From: Phascolarctobacterium sp.
Lineage (GTDB): Bacteria; Bacillota; Negativicutes; Acidaminococcales; Acidaminococcaceae
Direction of reading: 5' to 3'
DNA length: 12,819 nt
NCBI GenBank assembly: GCA_019417125.1
Contig: DXVZ01000135.1
Location: forward strand, 1 to 12,819
The position numbers and the translations under genes are program-made. The notes under the pieces were generated by a model, which saw nothing but the letters and a program-made list of their open reading frames with translations, searched no databases and was not told the DNA's origin. Of this stretch, positions 7,541-12,819 are shown one piece after another (the first letter of the stretch is position 1; the number at the start of each line of letters is the position of its first letter).

Positions 7541-7640
7541 CTCTTATCGAGAGCGGTTGAGGGACAGGCCCAATGAAACCCGGCAACCAGGCTTCTGCCA
7601 TGGTGCTAAATCCTGCAAGAAAATTCTTGATAGATGAGAG
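7541..7640 (+). ncRNA. SAM-I (S-box) riboswitch aptamer
   Basis: The aptamer shows the conserved S-box core: CTTATCGAGAG with the kink-turn bases at 7543-7553, GAGGGACAGGCCC near 7559-7571, and ATGAAACCCGGCAACC at 7573-7588. Helix P1 closes perfectly: CTCTTATC (7541-7548) pairs with GATGAGAG (7633-7640). It binds S-adenosylmethionine. The 3' strand of P1 shares bases 7638-7640 with an anti-terminator, so SAM binding should free the terminator and switch the gene off when methionine is plentiful. It lies directly upstream of a methionine-binding lipoprotein gene, the expected target. Confidence 0.97.
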
Positions 7641-7681
7641 GAAAGTAAATTACCCGCTCTTTCCTCGGAAAGAGCTTTTTT
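7638..7681 (+). terminator. SAM riboswitch expression platform: anti-terminator / terminator
   Basis: The terminator is GCTCTTTC (7656-7663), loop CTCG, GAAAGAGC (7668-7675), followed by TTTTTT. The competing anti-terminator is GAGGAAAG (7638-7645), an exact complement of CTTTCCTC (7659-7666), inside the left arm and loop of the terminator. The two cannot form together, and the anti-terminator also breaks aptamer helix P1. This is a transcriptional OFF switch. Confidence 0.93.
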
Positions 7682-7733
7682 ATTGCTTTCGTTATTCAGA
7701 GTCGTGTTTGAAAAATAAAGGAGAGATGTATCA

Positions 7734-8546
7734 ATGAAAAAAATTCTGTTCGCACTGTGCTCCGTCCTCGTGCTGGCTCTGTTAATTGCCGGCTGCGGCG
7801 GCAGCGAAACCAAATCCGAAGGCGGCAAAACCACTATTAAAGTCGGCGCAACCGCAGTTCCCCATGCCGAAATTTTAAACTTTATCAAGCCGCAGCTTGA
7901 AAAAGAAGGCGTTAACATGGAAGTTATCGAGTTCAGCGACTATGTTAAACCGAACCTTTCCCTTAACGATAAAGAAATTGACGCTAACTTCTTCCAGCAC
8001 ATTCCGTACCTTGAAGAATTCTGCAAAGAACGCAATATGCCGCTTGAAATTTTAACCAAAGTACATATTGAGCCGATGGGCATTTATTCTACTAAATTTA
8101 AATCTCTGGACGAAATGCCTGAGGGCGCTAAAGTTGCTATCCCTAATGACCCCACTAACGGCGGCCGCGCGCTGATGCTGCTGCAAAGCGCTAACCTGCT
8201 GAAACTTAAAGACGGCGTTACCATTACCGCTACCCCCGGCGACATTGTTGACAATCCGAAAAATATTGAGATTGTAGAAATTGAAGCAGCCCTGCTGCCG
8301 CGTTCCATGAACGACGTTGATTATTCCGTAATCAACTCCAACTTCGCAATGGAAGCTAAACTGAACCCGGTTAAAGATTCCCTGTTCACCGAACCTAAAG
8401 AATCTCCGTATTCCAACGTTGTAGTAATCCGCAAAGGCGATGCAAACCGTCCGGAACTGCAAAAACTTGCCAAAGCTGTTACCAGCCCCGAAGTTAAAAA
8501 ATTCATCGAAGAAACCTACAAAGGCGCTGTTGTACCGGCATTTTAA
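7734..8546 (+). CDS. metQ: Methionine ABC transporter substrate-binding lipoprotein MetQ (270 aa)
   Basis: It captures methionine outside the membrane and hands it to a MetNI ABC transporter. The N-terminus is a lipoprotein signal: MKK, a hydrophobic stretch at 4-19, and the lipobox IAGC with lipidated Cys21, followed by a flexible Gly/Ser/Lys linker. The mature part shows NlpA/MetQ family sequence: VGATAVPHAEIL, SDYVKPNLSL, DANFFQHIPYL, AIPNDPTNGGRAL and YSNVVVIRKGD. The length is typical. ATG 7734 has AAAGGAGAG upstream. It is the only gene under the SAM-I riboswitch; metN and metI are not next to it, so the transporter must be encoded elsewhere. Some NlpA relatives bind other ligands, but the riboswitch makes methionine or a close derivative very likely. 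Confidence 0.95.
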   Translation: MKKILFALCSVLVLALLIAGCGGSETKSEGGKTTIKVGATAVPHAEILNFIKPQLEKEGVNMEVIEFSDYVKPNLSLNDKEIDANFFQHIPYLEEFCKERNMPLEILTKVHIEPMGIYSTKFKSLDEMPEGAKVAIPNDPTNGGRALMLLQSANLLKLKDGVTITATPGDIVDNPKNIEIVEIEAALLPRSMNDVDYSVINSNFAMEAKLNPVKDSLFTEPKESPYSNVVVIRKGDANRPELQKLAKAVTSPEVKKFIEETYKGAVVPAF

Positions 8547-8580
8547 TTTAAAGCCCGATAATTTAATAACGGCATAACAA

Positions 8581-8613
8581 AACTCCCACGGAATTTTCCG
8601 CGGGAGTTTTTAT
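8581..8613. terminator. Bidirectional intrinsic terminator after metQ
   Basis: ACTCCC (8582-8587) pairs with GGGAGT (8602-8607), and CGGAA (8589-8593) with TTCCG (8596-8600), with one internal A/C mismatch. On the plus strand TTTTT follows. On the minus strand TTTTG follows, making it a plausible though weaker terminator for a former minus-strand gene. Confidence 0.85.
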
Positions 8614-8638
8614 GTTTATCAGCCGTTTTATTTTAATA

Positions 8639-8815
8639 TCACCGTATCCAGTTTGCGTTCTGTTCCGGCAGCAGCGGTGCGGTGGAAGAAATATAATAGC
8701 CGCTGCCATAGCCTGCCGGTGTTTGCTGCATTGTGTTTACCAAAATGGCAGTGCCGCATTTTTCTGCCAGCCAGTTTGCTTGTGCGCCGCTGCGCGATTT
8801 GTGATATAATATACA
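8639..8815 (-). pseudogene. Possible C-terminal remnant of a minus-strand gene
   Basis: One minus-strand frame stays open for 58 codons from just after a TAA (8816-8818) to a TGA (8639-8641). It reads like real protein (for example AQANWLAEKCGTAILVNT, then GYGSGYYISS), and its GC content is higher than that of the spacers around it. It has no plausible start codon near its upstream end, and it stops just before the bidirectional terminator, as the tail of a truncated gene would. I do not recognise the family. A different minus-strand frame has an ATG-led 62-codon ORF, but its composition looks less protein-like. Confidence 0.3.
8802..8810 (+). promoter_or_regulatory. trpS: Extended -10 promoter of trpS
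   Basis: TGATATAAT at 8802-8810 is a perfect extended -10 (TGn plus TATAAT). I see no good -35 at 17 bases, which extended -10 promoters tolerate. The predicted leader is only about 57 bases. It contains a small GC hairpin, CCGC-CCCG-GCGG at 8828-8839, and is too short for a T-box. Confidence 0.65.
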
Positions 8816-8873
8816 TTAGTTATATCTCCGCCCCGGCGGATTGCACGATATTATTTGATTGCGAGGTATGAAA

Positions 8874-9929
8874 ATGCAGAAAATTATTTTAACGGGCGAC
8901 CGCCCGACCGGCAGGCTGCACGTTGGACACTATGTCGGTTCCTTAAAAGAGCGTGTTGAGCTGCAAAACTCCGGCGAATACGACAAAATTTTTATTATGA
9001 TTGCCGATGCGCAGGCGCTGACTGATAACGCCGAGCACCCTGAAAAAGTGCGCGAGAACGTGCTGGAAGTAGCGCTGGACTACCTTGCCTGCGGCATTGA
9101 CCCGGAAAAATCCACCATTTTTATTCAGTCCGCCGTGCCGCAGCTTACCGAGCTGACCGCGTACTACATGAACCTTGTCACCGTATCGCGCGTGCAGCGC
9201 AACCCGACAGTTAAAACCGAAATTAAAATGCGCAATTTTGAAGCCAGCATCCCCGTAGGCTTTTTTGTGTACCCCATCAGCCAGGCGGCAGATATTACCG
9301 CTTTCCGCGCGACGGCGGTGCCCGTTGGCGAGGACCAGCTGCCGATGCTGGAACAGTGCAAGGAAATAGTCGCCAAATTTAACGCAGTGTACGGCGAAAC
9401 GCTGACCGAGCCGGAAATTGTGCTGCCGAGCAACAAAGCGTGCCTGCGCCTGCCCGGGCTGGACGGCAAGGCGAAAATGAGCAAATCGCTGGGCAACTGC
9501 ATTTACCTCAGCGACGATGCCGACGTTGTTAAAAAGAAAATTATGTCGATGTACACCGACCCCGACCATATTCGCGTAGAAGACCCCGGCAAAATTGAGG
9601 GCAACGCCGTGTTTACTTACCTTGACGCTTTCTCCCGTCCCGAACATTTTGCGGAATTTCTGCCGGAATACGCCAGCCTTGACGAACTGAAAGCGCATTA
9701 CCAGCGCGGCGGTTTGGGCGACGTTAAAGTAAAAAAATTTCTTAATAATGTAATGCAGGCAGAACTTGCGCCCATCCGCGAACGCCGCCATATGTGGGAA
9801 CAGCGCCTGGACGACGTAAAGATGATTTTAAAACAGGGCAGCGAAACCGCCCGCGCCGCAGCTGCGGAAACTCTGCACGATGTGCGCGCCGCCATGCAGA
9901 TTAACTATTTTGAAAACTGGAATATCTGA
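8874..9929 (+). CDS. trpS: Tryptophanyl-tRNA synthetase (351 aa)
   Basis: It charges tRNA-Trp with tryptophan in the cytosol; class Ic synthetase. The HIGH-type signature is His16-Val-Gly-His19 within GDRPTGRLHVGHY, and the KMSKS loop is residues 201-205 in GKAKMSKSLGN. Asp140 in YPISQAADIT is the expected tryptophan-indole ligand, and VGEDQ is at 151-155. The length is slightly above the usual 330-340. ATG 8874 is chosen because the SD GCGAGG (8861-8866) lies seven bases upstream; ATG 8868 is too close to it, and a TTG at 8859 would overlap it. The stop overlaps the next start by one base (TGATG), so the deacylase gene is translationally coupled. Confidence 0.96.
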   Translation: MQKIILTGDRPTGRLHVGHYVGSLKERVELQNSGEYDKIFIMIADAQALTDNAEHPEKVRENVLEVALDYLACGIDPEKSTIFIQSAVPQLTELTAYYMNLVTVSRVQRNPTVKTEIKMRNFEASIPVGFFVYPISQAADITAFRATAVPVGEDQLPMLEQCKEIVAKFNAVYGETLTEPEIVLPSNKACLRLPGLDGKAKMSKSLGNCIYLSDDADVVKKKIMSMYTDPDHIRVEDPGKIEGNAVFTYLDAFSRPEHFAEFLPEYASLDELKAHYQRGGLGDVKVKKFLNNVMQAELAPIRERRHMWEQRLDDVKMILKQGSETARAAAAETLHDVRAAMQINYFENWNI

Positions 9930-10417
9930 TGGCGATAGATAGAAACGGCGTGCTTGCTCTTTTGGGCAGCGCCAATATAAAATACGAAGTTACAGAGCAC
10001 CAGCCCATTTACACGGTGGACGAAGGCGAAGCATTAAAGCTGCCTCACCCGGAGGCGATTGCCCGCACCCTGTTTTTGTGCGATGATAAGCACCACAGCT
10101 TTTGGCTTGTTACGCTGCCCAAAGATAAAAAGCTGGACTTAAAAGCACTGCGCGCCAAGCTTAACAGCCGTCGCTTAACCTTTGCCGCTGCGGAGGAGCT
10201 GGACGCCATGCTGAAACTGCCGCCCGGTTCCGTTACGCCCTTTGGCGCGCTTAACGATGCAGAACGCCAAGTACCAATCCTTATCGACACGGCGTTTACG
10301 GAAACACTTATCGGCGTGCCGCTTTTAGCTAACACCGCTACCATCTGGCTTAATGCCGCTGATTTGGCGCAGGTGCTGGCGCAGCAAGGGCACAGAGTAA
10401 ACTGGCTGGCATTATAA
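9929..10417 (+). CDS. YbaK/PrdX-type aminoacyl-tRNA deacylase (prolyl-tRNA editing domain; 162 aa)
   Basis: Free-standing proteins of this fold hydrolyse mischarged tRNAs, classically Ala- or Cys-tRNA(Pro), in trans. The family pattern is clear: YEVTEHQPIYTVDEG at 19-33, ARTLFLCDDKHHSFWLVTLP at 45-64, SRRLTFAAAEEL at 79-90, LPPGSVTPFG at 96-105 and GVPLLANTATIWL at 129-141. The lysine usually conserved in the K-N/T-L-F-L strand appears as Arg46, which may alter activity or simply mark the subfamily. ATG 9929 shares a base with the trpS stop. Co-translation with trpS suggests a role in translation fidelity, but the tRNA it edits cannot be read from sequence. Confidence 0.88.
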   Translation: MAIDRNGVLALLGSANIKYEVTEHQPIYTVDEGEALKLPHPEAIARTLFLCDDKHHSFWLVTLPKDKKLDLKALRAKLNSRRLTFAAAEELDAMLKLPPGSVTPFGALNDAERQVPILIDTAFTETLIGVPLLANTATIWLNAADLAQVLAQQGHRVNWLAL

Positions 10418-10469
10418 AACAGCACTGCTAAACTAAATATAAGGCAGCAAAAAGGCTGCCAAGGCATAA

Positions 10470-10496
10470 AAAATCCGCCCCTAAAGGCGGATTTTT
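10470..10496. terminator. Bidirectional terminator between convergent genes
   Basis: AAATCCGCC (10471-10479) pairs with GGCGGATTT (10486-10494) around CCTAAA. T-runs follow on both strands (TTTTTT at 10492-10497; six A at 10468-10473 for the minus strand). It serves both the trpS operon and the minus-strand dehydrogenase. A second, weaker hairpin (GGCAGC 10443-10448 with GCTGCC 10455-10460) lies just before it. Confidence 0.88.
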
Positions 10497-10510
10497 TGCT
10501 TTGTATGTTA

Positions 10511-11599
10511 TTACAGGGTTTTGCCGTAAGCATCAGCGTCGAGAATTGCTTTTTTGAATTTCTCGCGGGTCATTTCATACGGTGTCTTGCTCCATTCAAG
10601 AATTGCCGGCGCGCGGTCAAGGATTTTTTCAAGTCCGGCTTCGTCGACTTCCAGTTCTGCCAGGGTTACAGGCAAACCAAGTTCTTTATTGAATTTAGCC
10701 ATCTTGTCGCGCAGTTCAAACTGTTCGTCGCAGGTAAGCAGCACAATTACGCCGAAAGAAACTACTTCGCCGTGCATATGGCGTTCTGCGCAGGCAAGGC
10801 CGGTGTAAGCATTGTAGAAGCAGTGGCCGAGCGAAGAATTATAGTAATAATCGTTTTCGGTAGTAGTCAGGTTAGAAACAATGCCGGTGCTGATGATAAT
10901 ATCCAGCGCAACTTCCTGGATTGCTTCGGAAACCTTATTGTTGCGGCAGTCTTCCAATGCCTGTTTGCCGTACTCAAACAGCGGCGAAGTGCAGGCGCCA
11001 GCCAAAGCGCGTCCCAGCAGCGGGGTGTTCGGCAGCTTTTTGCCTTCGGTGGCAATCAAAACTTCACATTCTTTGCTCAGCGCGTCGCCGATGCCTGCCC
11101 ACAAAAGTTTTTCCGGTGCTTCCGCGATAATTTTAGTGTTAATAAAGGTATGCTCTGCGCAATGTTTCGGATAGTAATAACCGGCAAGGCTGCCATCTAA
11201 TTTATACATAACGCAGATAGCGGTGCAGGCCGCGCAGTTAGAAGCGATGGTTGGGAAGGTAAATACCGGTTTGCCGATTTTATCTGCCATGGTTTTGCAG
11301 CAGTCAACGGCACGCCCGCCGCCAACGGCGAAAATCATGTCGGCATCCTGCACTTCTTTGCTGTTAGCAAGCATGTCAACGTTTTCGTAAGTGGAGTTGC
11401 CGCCGTACCACAGCACGCCGGTAACTTCAAGGTGGCCTTCAATAGCTTTTAAAATAGCGTCCTGCGCTTTGCTCAGCGCGGTTTTACCGCCGATAATAAC
11501 AACTTTTTTACCGTATCTAGCCGTAACAGTCGGAATTGCGTTATAGCAATCCGGCCCTACGCTGTAATTAGGTAAATAAACACTGTAATAAGTACTCAC
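10511..11599 (-). CDS. GldA-like metal-dependent alcohol dehydrogenase (362 aa)
   Basis: A member of the iron/zinc-dependent group III alcohol dehydrogenase family, nearest to glycerol dehydrogenase, which oxidises polyols or reduces ketones with NAD(H). In the 362-residue numbering, the nucleotide-binding VGGGRAVD is at 92-99, and the phosphate/nicotinamide region FPTIASNCAACTA is at 115-127. The metal ligands fit Asp172 in GIGDALS, His259 in SLGHCFYN and His276 in HMHGEVVSFG. The start is GTG 11599, nine bases after AAAGGTG. A longer frame starts at GTG 11611, but that codon lies inside the SD. It has its own promoter and ends at the bidirectional terminator. The active-site stretch is cysteine-rich and unlike classic GldA, so glycerol as substrate is only a guess. 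Confidence 0.86.
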   Translation of the reverse strand: MSTYYSVYLPNYSVGPDCYNAIPTVTARYGKKVVIIGGKTALSKAQDAILKAIEGHLEVTGVLWYGGNSTYENVDMLANSKEVQDADMIFAVGGGRAVDCCKTMADKIGKPVFTFPTIASNCAACTAICVMYKLDGSLAGYYYPKHCAEHTFINTKIIAEAPEKLLWAGIGDALSKECEVLIATEGKKLPNTPLLGRALAGACTSPLFEYGKQALEDCRNNKVSEAIQEVALDIIISTGIVSNLTTTENDYYYNSSLGHCFYNAYTGLACAERHMHGEVVSFGVIVLLTCDEQFELRDKMAKFNKELGLPVTLAELEVDEAGLEKILDRAPAILEWSKTPYEMTREKFKKAILDADAYGKTL

Positions 11600-11642
11600 T
11601 TTAAACAACACCTTTCGTTAATTTTCATATATTATGATACTA

Positions 11643-11671
11643 ATTATAAACATTTTAAAGCACCGCGTCAA
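11643..11671 (-). promoter_or_regulatory. Promoter of the GldA-like dehydrogenase
   Basis: On the minus strand, TTGACG (11671-11666), a 17-base spacer and a perfect TATAAT (11648-11643). Transcription would start near 11636, about 37 bases before the chosen start codon. This makes the gene independent of the DUF554 gene upstream. Confidence 0.85.
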
Positions 11672-11708
11672 CACAGTGTAACATTATAACATATTTTTTT
11701 AAGTAAGA

Positions 11709-12392
11709 TTACTGTAAAAAACTTACAACTGTGTACCACAGCGGCGGCACAAGCAGCGAAGGCAGCATATTAAGCGTCTTGCAGTCGCGCAGCTGCAAAA
11801 TGCCCACGCCGCTGCTCAGTAAAAAAATGCCGCCCAAAAGTGAAATTTCCGTCATCATGCCCGGCGTTAAATACGGCGCAATAACACCGGCAAACAGGTA
11901 AATGCTGCCCTGCCAGCAAAACAGCACCGCCGCCGCAATGGCGATGCCAAAACCGTAGGTAGAAGCAAAAATCATTGACGACACAAAATCAAGCGTTGCA
12001 TTGGTAAATAGATAAGTGTTATTGCCGTGCAGGCGGCTTTCAATAGGGCCCAAAATAGAAAGCGTGCCAATGCAAAATAAAAGTATCGCCGTCGAAAGCC
12101 CTTCCGCAAGCTTGCCGCCGCCCTTGCAGTGCGCCAAAAGTTCATTAAAGCGCCCGCAAATATCCAGCCGCGTGCCGATAAGCGTGCCGACAGCAAGGCT
12201 GGCGATAAACAGCACCGGGTATTCGCTGTTGGGCAGGTTGTGCACAACGGCGTTAGCGCCAAGCCCCACTGTTGCCAGCCCCAGCGCGTCAAACAGCGCC
12301 GTTTGGTATTTTTCGCTGATGCCGCGGCTTAAAAAACTGCCGATAAAACTACCCGTCAGAATCGTGCAGGTATTAACAATTGTCCCTAACAT
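11709..12392 (-). CDS. DUF554 family membrane protein (227 aa)
   Basis: An integral membrane protein of the YdfK/YqgA-like DUF554 family; no transported substrate or activity is established for it. Hydrophobic segments lie at about 3-20, 32-50, 57-75, 99-117, 138-158, 160-175, 182-198 and 208-225. Family sequence is visible: the glycine-rich start MLGTIVNTCTILTGSFIG, FCIGTLSILGPIES at 106-119, then ATLDFVSSMIFASTYGFGI at 132-150. Loss of a segment or frame is not apparent. ATG 12392 has the strong SD GGGGGAAG upstream. Its stop is 110 bases before the dehydrogenase start, and each gene has its own promoter, so a functional link is not implied. Confidence 0.92.
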   Translation of the reverse strand: MLGTIVNTCTILTGSFIGSFLSRGISEKYQTALFDALGLATVGLGANAVVHNLPNSEYPVLFIASLAVGTLIGTRLDICGRFNELLAHCKGGGKLAEGLSTAILLFCIGTLSILGPIESRLHGNNTYLFTNATLDFVSSMIFASTYGFGIAIAAAVLFCWQGSIYLFAGVIAPYLTPGMMTEISLLGGIFLLSSGVGILQLRDCKTLNMLPSLLVPPLWYTVVSFLQ

Positions 12393-12426
12393 AAATCTTC
12401 CCCCAATAAAAATAGCAGATATTTCT

Positions 12427-12455
12427 ATTATAAAACTATCGCGCTAAAAAGTAAA
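12427..12455 (-). promoter_or_regulatory. Candidate promoter of the DUF554 gene
   Basis: On the minus strand, TTTACT (12455-12450), a 17-base spacer and TATAAT (12432-12427). The -35 matches four of six consensus bases. It lies between the tRNA-Leu terminator and the gene. Confidence 0.6.
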
Positions 12456-12462
12456 ACGGGCA

Positions 12463-12488
12463 TAAAAAAACATCCTGCCAAAGCAGGA
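12463..12488 (-). terminator. Intrinsic terminator of tRNA-Leu
   Basis: On the minus strand TCCTGC (12488-12483), loop TTTG, GCAGGA (12478-12473), then TG and a run of T down to 12464. It lies ten bases past the CCA end of the tRNA gene. Confidence 0.85.
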
Positions 12489-12498
12489 CGTAATTTGC

Positions 12499-12582
12499 TG
12501 GTGCGGATGACAGGAGTCGAACCTGCACGCCGAAGGCGCTAGATCCTAAGTCTAGTGCGTCTGCCAGTTCCGCCACATCCGC
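12499..12582 (-). tRNA. tRNA-Leu (anticodon UAG), CCA encoded
   Basis: A class II tRNA. The acceptor stem is GCGGATG (from 12582) with CATCCGC (12509-12503), followed by discriminator A and an encoded CCA (12501-12499). The anticodon arm is CTAGA-CTTAGGA-TCTAG, giving anticodon TAG, which reads CUA and other CUN leucine codons. The long variable arm has the stem-loop CGCC-TTC-GGCG, and the T arm is CAGG-TTCGACT-CCTG. It has its own promoter and terminator. Confidence 0.97.
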
Positions 12583-12603
12583 ATGTATTAAGCTGACTTA
12601 TTT

Positions 12604-12632
12604 ATTATATATTAAACTCTGTATATTTTCAA
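12604..12632 (-). promoter_or_regulatory. Promoter of tRNA-Leu
   Basis: On the minus strand, TTGAAA (12632-12627), a 17-base spacer and a perfect TATAAT (12609-12604). Transcription would begin about 15 bases before the mature 5' end. Confidence 0.82.
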
Positions 12633-12685
12633 CTTTTAAATTTTACATTATTACAGTAGATGCCTTGGCAAAGAACTTATATAAT

Positions 12686-12720
12686 TAAAAATAAAAGCAC
12701 TGCAACGTATGTTACAGTGC
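12686..12720 (-). terminator. Intrinsic terminator of tRNA-Lys
   Basis: On the minus strand GCACTG-TAAC (12720-12711), loop ATAC, GTTG-CAGTGC (12706-12697), with one internal mismatch, then TTTTATTTT. It lies 21 bases past the tRNA-Lys CCA end. Confidence 0.8.
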
Positions 12721-12741
12721 AAAGTATCATAGATAAAAAAA

Positions 12742-12817
12742 TGGTGATCCACCCGAGACTCGAACTCGGGACACCCTGATTAAAAGTCAGGTGCTCTACC
12801 GACTGAGCTAGTGGATC
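12742..12817 (-). tRNA. tRNA-Lys (anticodon UUU), CCA encoded
   Basis: A complete 76-base tRNA on the minus strand. The acceptor is GATCCAC (12817-12811) with GTGGATC, then discriminator A and an encoded CCA (12744-12742). The D stem is GCTC/GAGC. The anticodon arm is CCTGA-CTTTTAA-TCAGG, giving TTT, which decodes AAA/AAG. The T arm is CCGAG-TTCGAGT-CTCGG. Any promoter lies beyond the end of the window. Confidence 0.97.
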
Positions 12818-12819
12818 AC

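Noticed and set aside
8628..8816. ATG-led minus-strand ORF of 62 codons between metQ and trpS
   Set aside because: No SD and unnatural composition (rich in Arg, His); another frame over the same DNA reads more like protein.
8943..9791. Minus-strand open frame of 282 codons opposite trpS
   Set aside because: The sense strand encodes an unmistakable synthetase; the antisense product is a biased shadow without an SD.
10496..11200. Plus-strand open frame of 234 codons opposite the GldA-like dehydrogenase
   Set aside because: It begins inside the terminator region and mirrors a gene with its own promoter, SD and metal-binding motifs.
11600..11611. GTG at 11609-11611 as start of the dehydrogenase
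   Set aside because: The codon forms part of the AAAGGTG SD; GTG at 11597-11599 is correctly spaced from it.
12661..12670. TGCCTTGGCA palindrome, matched by its complement at 10457-10466
   Set aside because: Ten bases, one copy inside a hairpin arm near a terminator; most likely coincidence.

Overview
The window looks like chromosomal DNA of an anaerobic, succinate/propionate-type member of the Firmicutes. The best guess is class Negativicutes, near Acidaminococcaceae such as Phascolarctobacterium. The clues are a two-subunit [4Fe-4S] fumarase next to a short malic enzyme, a SAM-I riboswitch, GC-balanced genes with AT-rich spacers, strong SD sites with GTG and TTG starts, and CCA-encoding tRNA genes. 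This placement is inferred from recalled family resemblance and was not tested by any search.

Layout. Positions 1-475 hold no credible gene but contain a structured non-coding block with two inverted repeats, probably a dispersed repeat. Positions 476-4550 (+) form a tightly packed, translationally coupled set: a HyuA-type hydantoinase/oxoprolinase ATPase, a histone-deacetylase-fold amidohydrolase with an unusual Cys-rich tail, the nucleotide house-cleaning enzyme RdgB, and a YfcE-type phosphoesterase. Positions 4630-7287 (+) form a malic enzyme - fumarase alpha - fumarase beta operon. Its promoter overlaps a 29-bp palindrome, and it ends in a clear intrinsic terminator. Together these enzymes link fumarate, malate and pyruvate.

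Positions 7329-7681 are a regulatory spacer: a perfect 20-bp palindrome, a 16-bp stem-loop, a good promoter, and a complete SAM-I riboswitch with mutually exclusive anti-terminator and terminator. The riboswitch controls a lone methionine-binding lipoprotein, metQ (7734-8546), with no metN or metI beside it. A bidirectional terminator and a possible minus-strand gene remnant follow. Then come trpS and a coupled YbaK-type aminoacyl-tRNA deacylase (8874-10417), ended by another bidirectional terminator.

The right end is on the minus strand: a GldA-like metal-dependent alcohol dehydrogenase (10511-11599), a DUF554 membrane protein (11709-12392), tRNA-Leu(UAG) and tRNA-Lys(UUU). I can assign a promoter to the first three and an intrinsic terminator to each tRNA; the tRNA-Lys promoter lies outside the window.

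Most of the window is ordinary metabolism. I did not find a clear new defence, mobile or RNA-guided system. The best candidates for something undescribed are the HyuA + HDAC-fold pair with its Cys-rich tail, and the unexplained palindromes at 4572-4600, 7329-7348 and 7376-7413.
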